Assembly (NCBI GenBank): GCA_027577595.1 | Contig: JANBRJ010000110.1 | Coordinates: 1-51,558 of the forward strand | Length of the DNA: 51,558 bases | Source: Coemansia sp. RSA 487 | Lineage: Eukaryota > Kickxellomycota > Kickxellomycetes > Kickxellales > Kickxellaceae | Direction of reading: 5' to 3' | Shown here: positions 18,271 to 26,720 of the stretch, one piece after another | Layout: every line of letters starts with the position of its first letter | Position numbering within the stretch: position 1 is the first letter of the stretch | The notes under the pieces: generated by a model | What the model saw: the letters and a program-made list of their open reading frames with translations, nothing else | The model's database searches: none | What the model was told of the DNA's origin: nothing | Position numbers and translations under genes: made by a program

Positions 18271-19770
18271 TTAGTCAGACTTTTTGTGGGGTTTCTTTTC
18301 CATGGCAGCAGCGTGTGTTGTCGGCACTGTTGCAATAAATACAAGCGCAATAAGCGTGACTGCCCCGGCGCCAGCCATGTAGCAGGTGGAGGCGCCCAAC
18401 AGCCAATAGACCGAGCACGCAAACATAGGCCCCAGGGCGCGCCCGATCTGGCCAGCGGATCTGAAGTCACCCAGTCTTCTGCCAATATCACCACCCTGAC
18501 CACTAGAGCTGGCTACAAGCGAAACAAGCGAATTAAGGCAATTGACAACCGTGGCCGAAGCCAGAGCCAACCCAAGCGCACCGGCCCACAGCCACGATTC
18601 GGCATTGGCGTCGTTTGCTTGGATCTTGAGACAGCAAAAGGCGATGCAGAATAGCCCAAATGCACATCCTATCATGCCCTGAGATACTAGCGATTTGTCC
18701 CTGGTTTTTCCAACACTCTTGATACGCCGAACGTAGCCGCCCTGGATTATCGTGGACGTTATGCCGATGAGGCCCAGGAGCTTTCCCTGCTGTGCGTTGG
18801 TGAATCCGAATTTGTCGTGCGTCAAGAAGGTCAGCGTGTACTCCATTCCAGAGAAAAAGAACAGATACGCGAAATGCAAGTAGTTGAGGCGGCGGAGAAG
18901 AACATTGGATGATGAGTATAAGCCCTTGGTAGGTTTTAGCCTCTTTTCCGCCTTTTCGCCATTGCTTGATAAGGCGATGGAGCTTGAAGCATAGTGAAGA
19001 GTTTCGGGCAGCCGGACAAACAGGTACACGCACTCGACTATAAGCAATACTAGCGAGAACAGCGCAGCCATCGCAAAGGGCGCATACTCGAAGACGGTAG
19101 AGCCCCTAGACAGCAATAAATCGGGGTTGAGCTGGGCAAAATACGCACCGATGGATGGGCCCAGCGTAAACCCAATGGCAAAGGCAATGCCTACGAGCGC
19201 CATTCCATGCGACCGTGTCTGCGGATCAGTAACGTCGGCAATAATGGTGTTTGACAGCTGGACGTTGCCTTCGCTGAGCCCGGCAATAACACGTGCAACC
19301 AGAAAGGTTTCGAAACTGCCAGCAAACACCCAGATCACGGTCCATGCAATGTTGCCCAGCATACAGATCATCAAAGTGCGTCGCCGCCCGATTTTATCAG
19401 CCAGCCGGCCAATCACTGGAGCCACAAGGCATTGTAATAACGAGTACAGCGACCCGAGCAGCCCGCCCAGAAGAACCATATCGGCTCGCGCGCCTTGCTG
19501 CAAAAACCCCGAGCCCAAAGAGCTGTGGTGGCTGTGCTTGAGAATAAACGACCTGAGCATGCTTACCCAGGCAAGGGTGCTGCCCAGGAGCGTTGTTGGA
19601 TCCGAGCCCTCCCGCGCCTTGTATGCTTCGAGCGACCGCGGAAGCAGTGGCAGGATTATCGTGAACGAGAGAATGTCCAGGAGAAGCCCAGTGAAGACGA
19701 TGCGCGAGATCCGCTTGGCCGACAGGATCCGCTCGTGTGGGTTGGTTGGCGAAATGGTGACGTTTGCCAT
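18271..19770 (-). CDS. Major facilitator transporter, MFSD10/TETRAN-like
   Basis: This encodes a 499-residue integral membrane transporter with about 12 hydrophobic helices. The loop 2-3 motif A reads GRLADKIGRRRTLMI near residues 119-133, as expected for major facilitators. The N-terminus is short, with TM1 at about 25-45 and a hydrophilic loop at about 50-90. The pattern around ARVIAGLSEGNVQLSNTIIA and FAIGFTLGPSIGAYF fits the MFSD10 (tetracycline-transporter-like) group of eukaryotic drug:H+ antiporter-like carriers; this assignment is from memory. The substrate is unknown. The last 10 residues are Lys-rich. The start at 19770 is the first ATG with a good A-rich context, and the gene diverges from IQGAP. 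Confidence 0.85.
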   Translation of the reverse strand: MANVTISPTNPHERILSAKRISRIVFTGLLLDILSFTIILPLLPRSLEAYKAREGSDPTTLLGSTLAWVSMLRSFILKHSHHSSLGSGFLQQGARADMVLLGGLLGSLYSLLQCLVAPVIGRLADKIGRRRTLMICMLGNIAWTVIWVFAGSFETFLVARVIAGLSEGNVQLSNTIIADVTDPQTRSHGMALVGIAFAIGFTLGPSIGAYFAQLNPDLLLSRGSTVFEYAPFAMAALFSLVLLIVECVYLFVRLPETLHYASSSIALSSNGEKAEKRLKPTKGLYSSSNVLLRRLNYLHFAYLFFFSGMEYTLTFLTHDKFGFTNAQQGKLLGLIGITSTIIQGGYVRRIKSVGKTRDKSLVSQGMIGCAFGLFCIAFCCLKIQANDANAESWLWAGALGLALASATVVNCLNSLVSLVASSSGQGGDIGRRLGDFRSAGQIGRALGPMFACSVYWLLGASTCYMAGAGAVTLIALVFIATVPTTHAAAMEKKPHKKSD

Positions 19771-20515
19771 TCTTTAAGAGTATGTTTTGACTAGATGGAT
19801 ATATGACGAGTTTGAATGAAAAAAAGAGGACATGAAGAAAGAAAAGAGCAGCAAGCAAAGAAAGGCCAAAGAAAGGCCAAAGAAAGGATTGGGGGTGGTT
19901 GTGGTGGTGGTGTTTGTTCTCCGCACGACAGCTTTAATCGCTGCATTTTGAAAAAAAAGAAAGCACTTGGATCCCAGAGTGGCGGTGCAAGACATTTGTG
20001 TTTTTGCCCCACCTAGCATTATGTATTCCAGATGAAAAATTGGTTCTTGGATGCAGACCATCGGGACCACGTAGCATGTGTTTACATCAAAGCGTTGATT
20101 CGTTCTGGGAAGGCAGCGAAGCGCAGCAGAGAAAAAGGGGGAAGAAGGGACAAGTCCCTCTTTGTCGAAGGCAAGAGAAACAAACAGAATACAAGGTCAC
20201 TCGATATTTTTCCTTCTTCAAAATCTACAAAGAAAAAACCACTGAACAAGCCCTCAATTGTTTTGTTTACGCCAAAGGAGAAGCGGCGCAAACAATTGGT
20301 TGGATAAACGAGAGAAAGAGGAACAGGACGCATGACTCGTTTTTTTTTTTTTTTCGCTTCTCTGAGCTTTTTATTTTTCCTGTTTTTTGGCGTATTCGTT
20401 TCCTTTAATTTTTTTACGTTCTTCGTTATAATTGCATTACTTTACTTGTACACACATTCTAATAGACACTAACAGCAAACAAAAGCCCTTCTGGAAAAGC
20501 TAGAAACTCCCAAAA
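19771..20515. other. Divergent promoter region: MFS gene and IQGAP
   Basis: This 745-bp region has no convincing gene. An 11-bp unit (AGAAAGGCCAA) is repeated about two and a half times near 19858-19887. A T run occurs at 20341-20353 and an AT-rich stretch lies before the IQGAP ATG. No RNA gene or intron was recognised. Confidence 0.5.
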
Positions 20516-23500
20516 ATGGATGCCGGCAACCGTCCACGTGCAAACACGTTTGCAATAGACTCTGGCGAGCTCCAGGAGCAATATAAAAAAGCTGCCGACA
20601 GCCACGACTACCTGGCAGCTAGCGTATTGCCGGTTTCGGGCTTGCGTGGGCGCAGCAGAACCATGGCCGACGCGTCGGCGATGCCTCGACCGCTGAGCGC
20701 GCTTATGGTGGAGGTGCCAGACTCGCCCAGCGTCATGGGGCTCAAGGGACGACATAAGCTGCAGCAGCGCGAGGGCCTGTCAGCAGACTCTTCCGCCAGC
20801 ACCGCGCAGTCGCAGCCCACAAGCAGCGGGCTTCACTTGTTTATGCGCAACAAGAACTGGTGCGACGTCGAGCGCCAGAACCTGGCAGCCTACGAGTACT
20901 TGTGCCACGTAAGCGAGGCCAAAGAATGGATCGAGGCGTGTATCAAGGAGCCGCTTCCTAGCATCGAGAGCCTCGAGGACTCGCTGCGCGACGGCGTGGC
21001 GCTAGCCAAGCTTGCCCAGCAGTTTTGTCCCGAGGCGGTGGGCAAAATATACGAAGACAAGTCCCTGCAGAGCTTGAAAGAAGGCGTAGCGCCCCGACTG
21101 TTGACCAACGGGGTGCGCCGCCGCTTCGTCTTCAAGTATACTGACAACATCAACTTCTTCCTGAGTGCTATCCGCCAAGTGCGGCTGCCCCGGCTGTTCC
21201 ATTTCGAGCTGACTGACTTGTACGACCGCAAGAACATGCCTCGAGTCATCTACTGCTTGCACGCGCTCAGTCACTTTCTGCTGCGTATGGGTATTGCGCC
21301 CGAGATGCGCGACCTTGTGGGGCACCTTGAGTTCTCTGAGGATCAGCTCAAGCAGACGCAGGCCGAGCTCGATAACCTGGGCGCCAACATGCCGTCGTTC
21401 CAGAACATCGACTCGAGCATCGGCGACCGCCGTCCTCGTCTGTCACGCCAAGTGTGCCCGCTTCAGCCAGAGGACTGGAACGAAGAGGATGGGGAGGAGG
21501 AGGAGGAGGAGGAGGAAGAAGAAGAAGAAGAAGAAGAAGAGCCCGCGAAGCCAAGGTCTGTTTTGTTCAATGAAGATGTCAGCTACCTCGATGACCCGTC
21601 GATCGAGCGGATGGAGAAGGCCAAGCTGTACTGGCAGCGCCGCATCGATATCGTCGTGCAGTGCCAAACAATGGCGCGCCAGAGGCTGGCCGAGCGCCTG
21701 GTCGAGGAAAAGCGCCAAGCACGCCGCTACATGCGCATGGTTGACTCGGCTACCACCATGCAGTGCCTTGCACGCGAGGTGCTTGCCAAGCGCCAGCTCC
21801 AAACGTACCGCGACGAGGCGGCGGCGGCGGCAGCAGCAGCAGCAGAAGAGCGGCGCAGGCAGCAAGAGGAAGAGGAGCTCCGCCTTGAACAAGCTCTCGA
21901 GGAGCGCGCGCGCAAAGTCCGGGCCGAGAAAGAGCAAGCCGCGAGGGAGCTGGCAGCGAAAGAAAAGGCAGCGAAAGAACAAGCGGCCAGAGAAAAGGCA
22001 GCGAAAGAACAGGCAGCCAGAGAAAAGGCAGCCAGAGAAATGGCCGAGCGGGAAGAAGCAGAGCGCAAGATGCAGGAGCGGCTCGAATCCGAGCGCATGG
22101 AGCTTGAGCGGCGCATCGTCGGCGTGCAAGCGCTGGTGCGCGGAAAGCTGGCGCGCAAAGTGTACACGGAGATGCGCGGGTGGACGGCAGCCATTGTGCA
22201 GTTCCAAGCGCTGTGCCGCGGGTACTTTGTGCGCACCGAGGTAGGCGACCGGCTATCGATGTGGGGCCGCGTCGAAGCAGCGGTGCGCCGGATCCAAGCG
22301 CTGTCGCGCGGATATCTGGTGCGCCAGCGCCTGAAGGACCGCACAACGCACTTGCGCCGCAATGTCAACGTCATTGTCAAGATGCAAAACATGTACCGTG
22401 CCAAGCTGGCAGGCAAAGCGTACCGCACGCTAACGGTTGAGGACACGCCGCCAACGCCCAAGATTGTGCAGAGCTGTGCGCCACTGCTTGAGGACACCGA
22501 CCAGGATCTGGAGGAGGAGCTGGAGCTGGAGCGGCTGCGCCAGAAGGCTGTGCGCCAGATTCGCGAGAACCAGCAGACTGGCCGTGTGCTTGACCACCTG
22601 GATATCAAGATCGCTTTGCTTGTGCGCAACCGCATCTCGCTGGAGGAGGTTCTGCGCCAGACAAAGCGCCACTTCCGCTTCCTTGACGAGGTGCGTCGGC
22701 CGCTGGCGCCCGGTGGAAACAGCAACAGCAGTATCAACGTTGGCATTCTGCGTGGCGCGTACCCGACCATGGCCGACAGCGCAGGCTCGCTCTACTCGCT
22801 GCGCAACATGGACAAGGAGTCGCGCAAGCGGCTGGAGGGATACCAGAACCTGTTCTATCTCCTGCAGACGCAGCCTGTGTATCTGGCGCGCCTGCTGTTC
22901 TTGCTGAACCAGAACGGCGCAAAGTCGATGCGGCCGGCGCAGACATCTTCTGGCGAGGGCTCGGGCGGCGGCGAGGACATATCGATCTCAAAACTGATTG
23001 AGACCATTGTACTGACGCTGTTCGGGTTTGCGCAGAACGCGCGCGAGGAGTACCTGCTGCTGAAGCTGTTTTGCGCGGCAATCCAGATCGAGCTGTCTGC
23101 GATCTACACGCTGTCCGAGTTTTTGCGCGGAAACCCGATCTTCATCAAGCTGGCAGTGCACTACAACCGCGGCGCCAAGGAACGCAAGTACCTACGCGAC
23201 CTGCTGCAGCCAACGATTAAGAAGGTCATTGACGATCCGGATCTGGATCTGGAGTCGGACCCGCTGGCGATCTACCGCACGCTGATCCGCGAGGAGGAGT
23301 CGCGCACTGGCGAAAAGTCTCGCAGACCGTACGACATCTCGCGCGAGGATGCGCTCAACGACATGGAGACACGCACGACGTTTATCCGGCATCTGCGGCA
23401 GCTGCGTGTACTTGCGGACGAGTTCATTGCGGCGATCCAGGGCTCGCTGGGGCAAATGCCCTACGGTATGCGATACATTGCACGGGAGCTGCGGCGCGCG

Positions 23501-25774
23501 CTGACAGCAAAGTTCCCGGATGAGCCGGAGTCGCAGGTGATGAAGATTGTGGGCCATCTTGTGTACTACCGCTACATCAACCCCGCCATCGTGGCTCCTG
23601 AGTCGTTCGACGTCATCGAAACCACAATCTCGCCGCTGCAGCGCAAGAACCTGGCTGAGATTGCCAAGATGCTGAACCAAGTCAGCGTTGGCAAGCACTT
23701 CAACGAGGACAACATGTTTCTGCAGCCGCTCAACAACTACGTTGGGTACACATCGGCCAAGTTCCTGTCGTACTCGTTTGAGGTCACAGAGGTTGTCGAT
23801 CCCGAGGTGTACTTCCAGGTCGACGAGTTCACGGACCTGGCCACGCTCAACAAGCCGGCGGTTCTGATGAGCGTCGGCGAGATCCAGGCGATCCACCAGG
23901 CGCTCGAAGCCAATCTGGACAGCATTGCGCCGCCGATCCCGGAGCAGATCAAGCAGCGCTTTGGGTCGTACGAGGCCGTCATTGGCATCATCGAGCGGCG
24001 CCGCAAGCAGGAGGAGGACCGCGCCAACGGCGTTGCCAACGGTAGCAGTGCCGATACGCAGGGTGGTGCCACTGCAGCGGACGACGACGACGAGGATACG
24101 GACCTGGCTGACGCTATCCCGCAGGGCACTGTGCTTGTCGAGCGTCCTGCTGCTGACGGCGCAAGCACCACTACCGGTAGCGGGCGTGTGCTTGTGCTTG
24201 AAGACCCGCTACGCGTGATATTGCAGGATCTGGGCACCGCGCCGCGCACGCGCATCGACCGGTACTCGCGGCACGAGATCCAGCTGGATTTGGCGGACCG
24301 GTTTGCTGACGACGCAATCACCATTATGTCGGGCAGCTCGGCGACCTCTGTGCTGGCAGCGTCGGCGTCACAGATCCTCAGTGACGCTGCGATCTCTGCC
24401 AGCCAGGCGACGTACAGCAGCGGCGGGCTCCTACGGCACCAACCCACCGCCAAGGAGGCCGTGCACGCCAAAGCTGAGCGCGCAGCCAAGCTGCACCGCC
24501 TGTTCCTCGAGACCAAGCGCAAATGGCTGTCGATCTTGCGCGTCCAGTCAGGGACTTCATTGCTTGAGATCCTGGAGCGCAAAGTCACCGCCGAGGACGA
24601 GTCCCGGTGGCGCGCAGCCATTCAGCTGGAGCTGGCAAAGCTGGAGGACCGCCGCCAGAAGCACATTGTCCAGTGGCAGCGCCAGTGGGAGGCCCAGCAG
24701 CAGGCGGCCTTGCTGCGCGAGTCTCAGGAAGCAATGGTTATGAGTATGTCGACAGCCACGCTAAACAATCCGCTGGCGAACGGAGCGCGCCCATCGAGTG
24801 CACTGGCTGCCAGCAACAGGAAGCGGAACGCCAGCTCGTCGTCGTTGTCTGGACGGAGCTCGCCTGCGCCTCAGCAACAGCAGCAGCAAGGGCCGCCGCC
24901 GCCGCCTCCTGCGTTGCCCGGAGAAAAGGTCATTCGCGAGCTGTCGCAGATGACGTTTTCCGAGCTCAAGCGCCAGGTTGCAAAGGCTATGCGTGTTCTT
25001 GAATCAGAGCGCTGGGTTGAGCGCACACGCAAATCGAACATTGGCACCGGCAACAACCTATCCAGCAAGCAGCCGTCTCAGCAGCAGCAGCAGCAGCAGC
25101 AACCGGCCGTGAAGCCAGCGTACGCCAATGTGTTCCGTGTTCGGCGCAGCGACGGATACCAAGGCATGCTCAATGCAGTAGCGCGCGACATCCGCACCAA
25201 AGCACAGCGCCGCGAGCGGCGTCGGGCCGAGATGCGCCGCATCCGCATCACGCTTCTGAACCTGAAGGAGAAGTCCGACTACCTCGAGTCGCAGCGCCAG
25301 TCGTACGAACAGTACCTGGACACCTGTACCAAGAAGCTGGCAGCGGGCGGCGACTCGTCCGTGGGTGCTGCGCAGTCGCGGCAGGCGCGGCGGATGCACT
25401 CTGTGCTGCCCTTCACGCGGCAGTACTTCCATATGCGCGACCTGCAACGGTCGGGCCGTGTGCCCCGGTTCGGGTCGTACAAGTACTCGGCCGAGAAGCT
25501 GTACTACAAGGGCGTCATCGTCAGCGTCGAGGGGTATCCGCCGCGTCAGCTGGACAAGATCAGCTTGACTATCTCGTCGGACGAAGCCGGTGTATTCGAT
25601 GCACAGGTCAGCCTGATGGGCGTCAAGATGCCAGGCGGCGGCTGCGAGATCCGCATGCAGGACCTTCTCCAGCTGCAGTATGACAACGTCCAGACGATGA
25701 CGCTGTATGAGGGCAGCGTGGTTGTCAACACGAATCTTCTGGTGTATCTCATCAACAAAAAGTTCTACGCCTGA
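20516..25774 (+). CDS. IQGAP (Ras-GAP-related cytokinesis scaffold)
   Basis: This single exon encodes 1752 residues of an IQGAP like fission yeast Rng2 or budding yeast Iqg1, which builds the actomyosin ring and binds calmodulin-type light chains, actin and Rho GTPases. A calponin-homology domain spans about residues 123-260. A run of 15 or more Glu follows near 325-345. IQ motifs such as VQALVRGKLARKVY and IQALSRGYLVRQRL lie between about 375 and 645, interrupted by an alternating-charge helix (KEKAAKEQAAREKAA-type, about 455-530). The RasGAP-related domain covers about 800-1090 and includes YYRYINPAIVAPESFD. The RasGAP C-terminal domain is at about 1540-1745. A proline tract near 1460 and a Gln run near 1520 are disordered linkers. 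As in other IQGAPs, GAP activity is not expected. The first ATG has a good AAAAATGG context. Confidence 0.95.
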   Translation: MDAGNRPRANTFAIDSGELQEQYKKAADSHDYLAASVLPVSGLRGRSRTMADASAMPRPLSALMVEVPDSPSVMGLKGRHKLQQREGLSADSSASTAQSQPTSSGLHLFMRNKNWCDVERQNLAAYEYLCHVSEAKEWIEACIKEPLPSIESLEDSLRDGVALAKLAQQFCPEAVGKIYEDKSLQSLKEGVAPRLLTNGVRRRFVFKYTDNINFFLSAIRQVRLPRLFHFELTDLYDRKNMPRVIYCLHALSHFLLRMGIAPEMRDLVGHLEFSEDQLKQTQAELDNLGANMPSFQNIDSSIGDRRPRLSRQVCPLQPEDWNEEDGEEEEEEEEEEEEEEEEPAKPRSVLFNEDVSYLDDPSIERMEKAKLYWQRRIDIVVQCQTMARQRLAERLVEEKRQARRYMRMVDSATTMQCLAREVLAKRQLQTYRDEAAAAAAAAAEERRRQQEEEELRLEQALEERARKVRAEKEQAARELAAKEKAAKEQAAREKAAKEQAAREKAAREMAEREEAERKMQERLESERMELERRIVGVQALVRGKLARKVYTEMRGWTAAIVQFQALCRGYFVRTEVGDRLSMWGRVEAAVRRIQALSRGYLVRQRLKDRTTHLRRNVNVIVKMQNMYRAKLAGKAYRTLTVEDTPPTPKIVQSCAPLLEDTDQDLEEELELERLRQKAVRQIRENQQTGRVLDHLDIKIALLVRNRISLEEVLRQTKRHFRFLDEVRRPLAPGGNSNSSINVGILRGAYPTMADSAGSLYSLRNMDKESRKRLEGYQNLFYLLQTQPVYLARLLFLLNQNGAKSMRPAQTSSGEGSGGGEDISISKLIETIVLTLFGFAQNAREEYLLLKLFCAAIQIELSAIYTLSEFLRGNPIFIKLAVHYNRGAKERKYLRDLLQPTIKKVIDDPDLDLESDPLAIYRTLIREEESRTGEKSRRPYDISREDALNDMETRTTFIRHLRQLRVLADEFIAAIQGSLGQMPYGMRYIARELRRALTAKFPDEPESQVMKIVGHLVYYRYINPAIVAPESFDVIETTISPLQRKNLAEIAKMLNQVSVGKHFNEDNMFLQPLNNYVGYTSAKFLSYSFEVTEVVDPEVYFQVDEFTDLATLNKPAVLMSVGEIQAIHQALEANLDSIAPPIPEQIKQRFGSYEAVIGIIERRRKQEEDRANGVANGSSADTQGGATAADDDDEDTDLADAIPQGTVLVERPAADGASTTTGSGRVLVLEDPLRVILQDLGTAPRTRIDRYSRHEIQLDLADRFADDAITIMSGSSATSVLAASASQILSDAAISASQATYSSGGLLRHQPTAKEAVHAKAERAAKLHRLFLETKRKWLSILRVQSGTSLLEILERKVTAEDESRWRAAIQLELAKLEDRRQKHIVQWQRQWEAQQQAALLRESQEAMVMSMSTATLNNPLANGARPSSALAASNRKRNASSSSLSGRSSPAPQQQQQQGPPPPPPALPGEKVIRELSQMTFSELKRQVAKAMRVLESERWVERTRKSNIGTGNNLSSKQPSQQQQQQQQPAVKPAYANVFRVRRSDGYQGMLNAVARDIRTKAQRRERRRAEMRRIRITLLNLKEKSDYLESQRQSYEQYLDTCTKKLAAGGDSSVGAAQSRQARRMHSVLPFTRQYFHMRDLQRSGRVPRFGSYKYSAEKLYYKGVIVSVEGYPPRQLDKISLTISSDEAGVFDAQVSLMGVKMPGGGCEIRMQDLLQLQYDNVQTMTLYEGSVVVNTNLLVYLINKKFYA

Positions 25775-25782
25775 TTATTATT

Positions 25783-26088
25783 TTTATGAGTTTCCTTGTT
25801 CTTTCGTTTTTCTCTTTGCTGATACTTCCCATCGTACACAAGCATTTTCTTTGTTTCAATTGAGTCTACCATCAGGTGTGAGTATATAAATACCAGTTTA
25901 TTTTTATCTGCGGTAATCAGCAGATCAGAAGTCGTGATTGCGATCAGTTCCTGCCACCACTGATGTGGTGCTGATAACACAAACGGCGTGTTTGTATGGT
26001 CCGATGGAGACGCTGATAATGCACGCCACGGCAGCGTGAACAAGAGATCATAAATGTTAGCAGCCTTGACAATTTCCCAGGGGCTTTT
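25783..26088 (-). pseudogene. Coding-like fragment of unknown family
   Basis: The minus strand reads openly from about 26088 to a stop near 25767, with an unusually protein-like composition: segments WEIVKAANIYDL, LPWRALSA, APHQWWQELIAITTSD and LLITADKNKLVFIY, ending in a lysine-rich tail. There is no ATG start, and a stop precedes it. A splice-acceptor-like AG lies just upstream at the edge, so it could be a last exon, but no upstream exon is evident. A relic of a host gene is the other option. The family was not recognised. Confidence 0.3.
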
Positions 26089-26570
26089 TCACATTTTTAT
26101 ATTTTTATATCGGAGCGTTTTGTTATTTTTTTTTTCTCGCACGACCACAGGCCATCCATCCCATCCCCGTTCCTGTTATCGCATTCTGTTTACTGTTTAT
26201 TGGCATTGTAATGGAGCAAGGCGTTGGTTGGCTTGGGATGGGATACGCATTTTATTATTTTATTTTCCCGGACAAGGGGGGAGGGAACAGAACTAATAAA
26301 AGTGTTCCTTCACCCTCCTCCGCTTTATTTTCACGAGGCATATAAAAAGGGAAACGTATCGTGGCTGGTTCTCTTCAAGGCCTTTCTCCTCATATATATT
26401 TCACCGAGCCTTTTTTCCCTTGGAGTCTATTATATTTTATTTTTGTTGGGAAAAAAAGCTATATTGCTTGTTTTATCCGCCTTGTTACCTTTTGCGTATT
26501 TGGTATTTACCTGATTCATCGAAAGAGCCCCTTCGATCTCTGCCACAGAAAGAAAAACAGCAAAACACAG

Positions 26571-26706
26571 GTAAGCTTTCCAGTGTTGTATGCGTCATAT
26601 TAGTGGCCATCTCGTTGGCAAGAAAATGCATGAATCACAAACCTTTGCTTATCTTTTTTATTTCTTGCCTCTCCTTTTTATACTCTTTTTAATTTTGAAT
26701 AATTAG
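26571..26706 (+). other. Candidate 5' UTR intron of glutamine synthetase gene
   Basis: CAG|GTAAGC at 26571 is a strong donor. It is followed by a T/C-rich stretch (26645-26690) and an AATTAG acceptor at 26701-26706, only 14 bases before the ATG. The branch site is not clear. The length of 136 nt is plausible for a fungal leader intron. Confidence 0.4.
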
Positions 26707-26720
26707 TAGTTCTCTAAACA

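Larger units (their letters stand above)
25775..26720. promoter_or_regulatory. IQGAP 3' flank and glutamine synthetase promoter/leader
   Basis: This 946-bp region contains, in order: a coding-like antisense stretch (25783-26088, listed separately); GATA-type motifs (GATAA or TTATC) near 25973, 26013, 26177, 26473 and 26648; a TATA-like TATAAAAAG at 26341; and a probable leader intron before the ATG. GATA factors control nitrogen genes in fungi, so the sites fit a glutamine synthetase, but five sites are only mildly above chance. Confidence 0.45.

Noticed and set aside
21443-22770. Long minus-strand open frames (254 and 347 codons) across IQGAP
   Set aside because: They are complements of the Glu/Lys/Ala/Arg-rich IQ and linker region and contain Leu, Arg, Ser and Ala runs with no domain.
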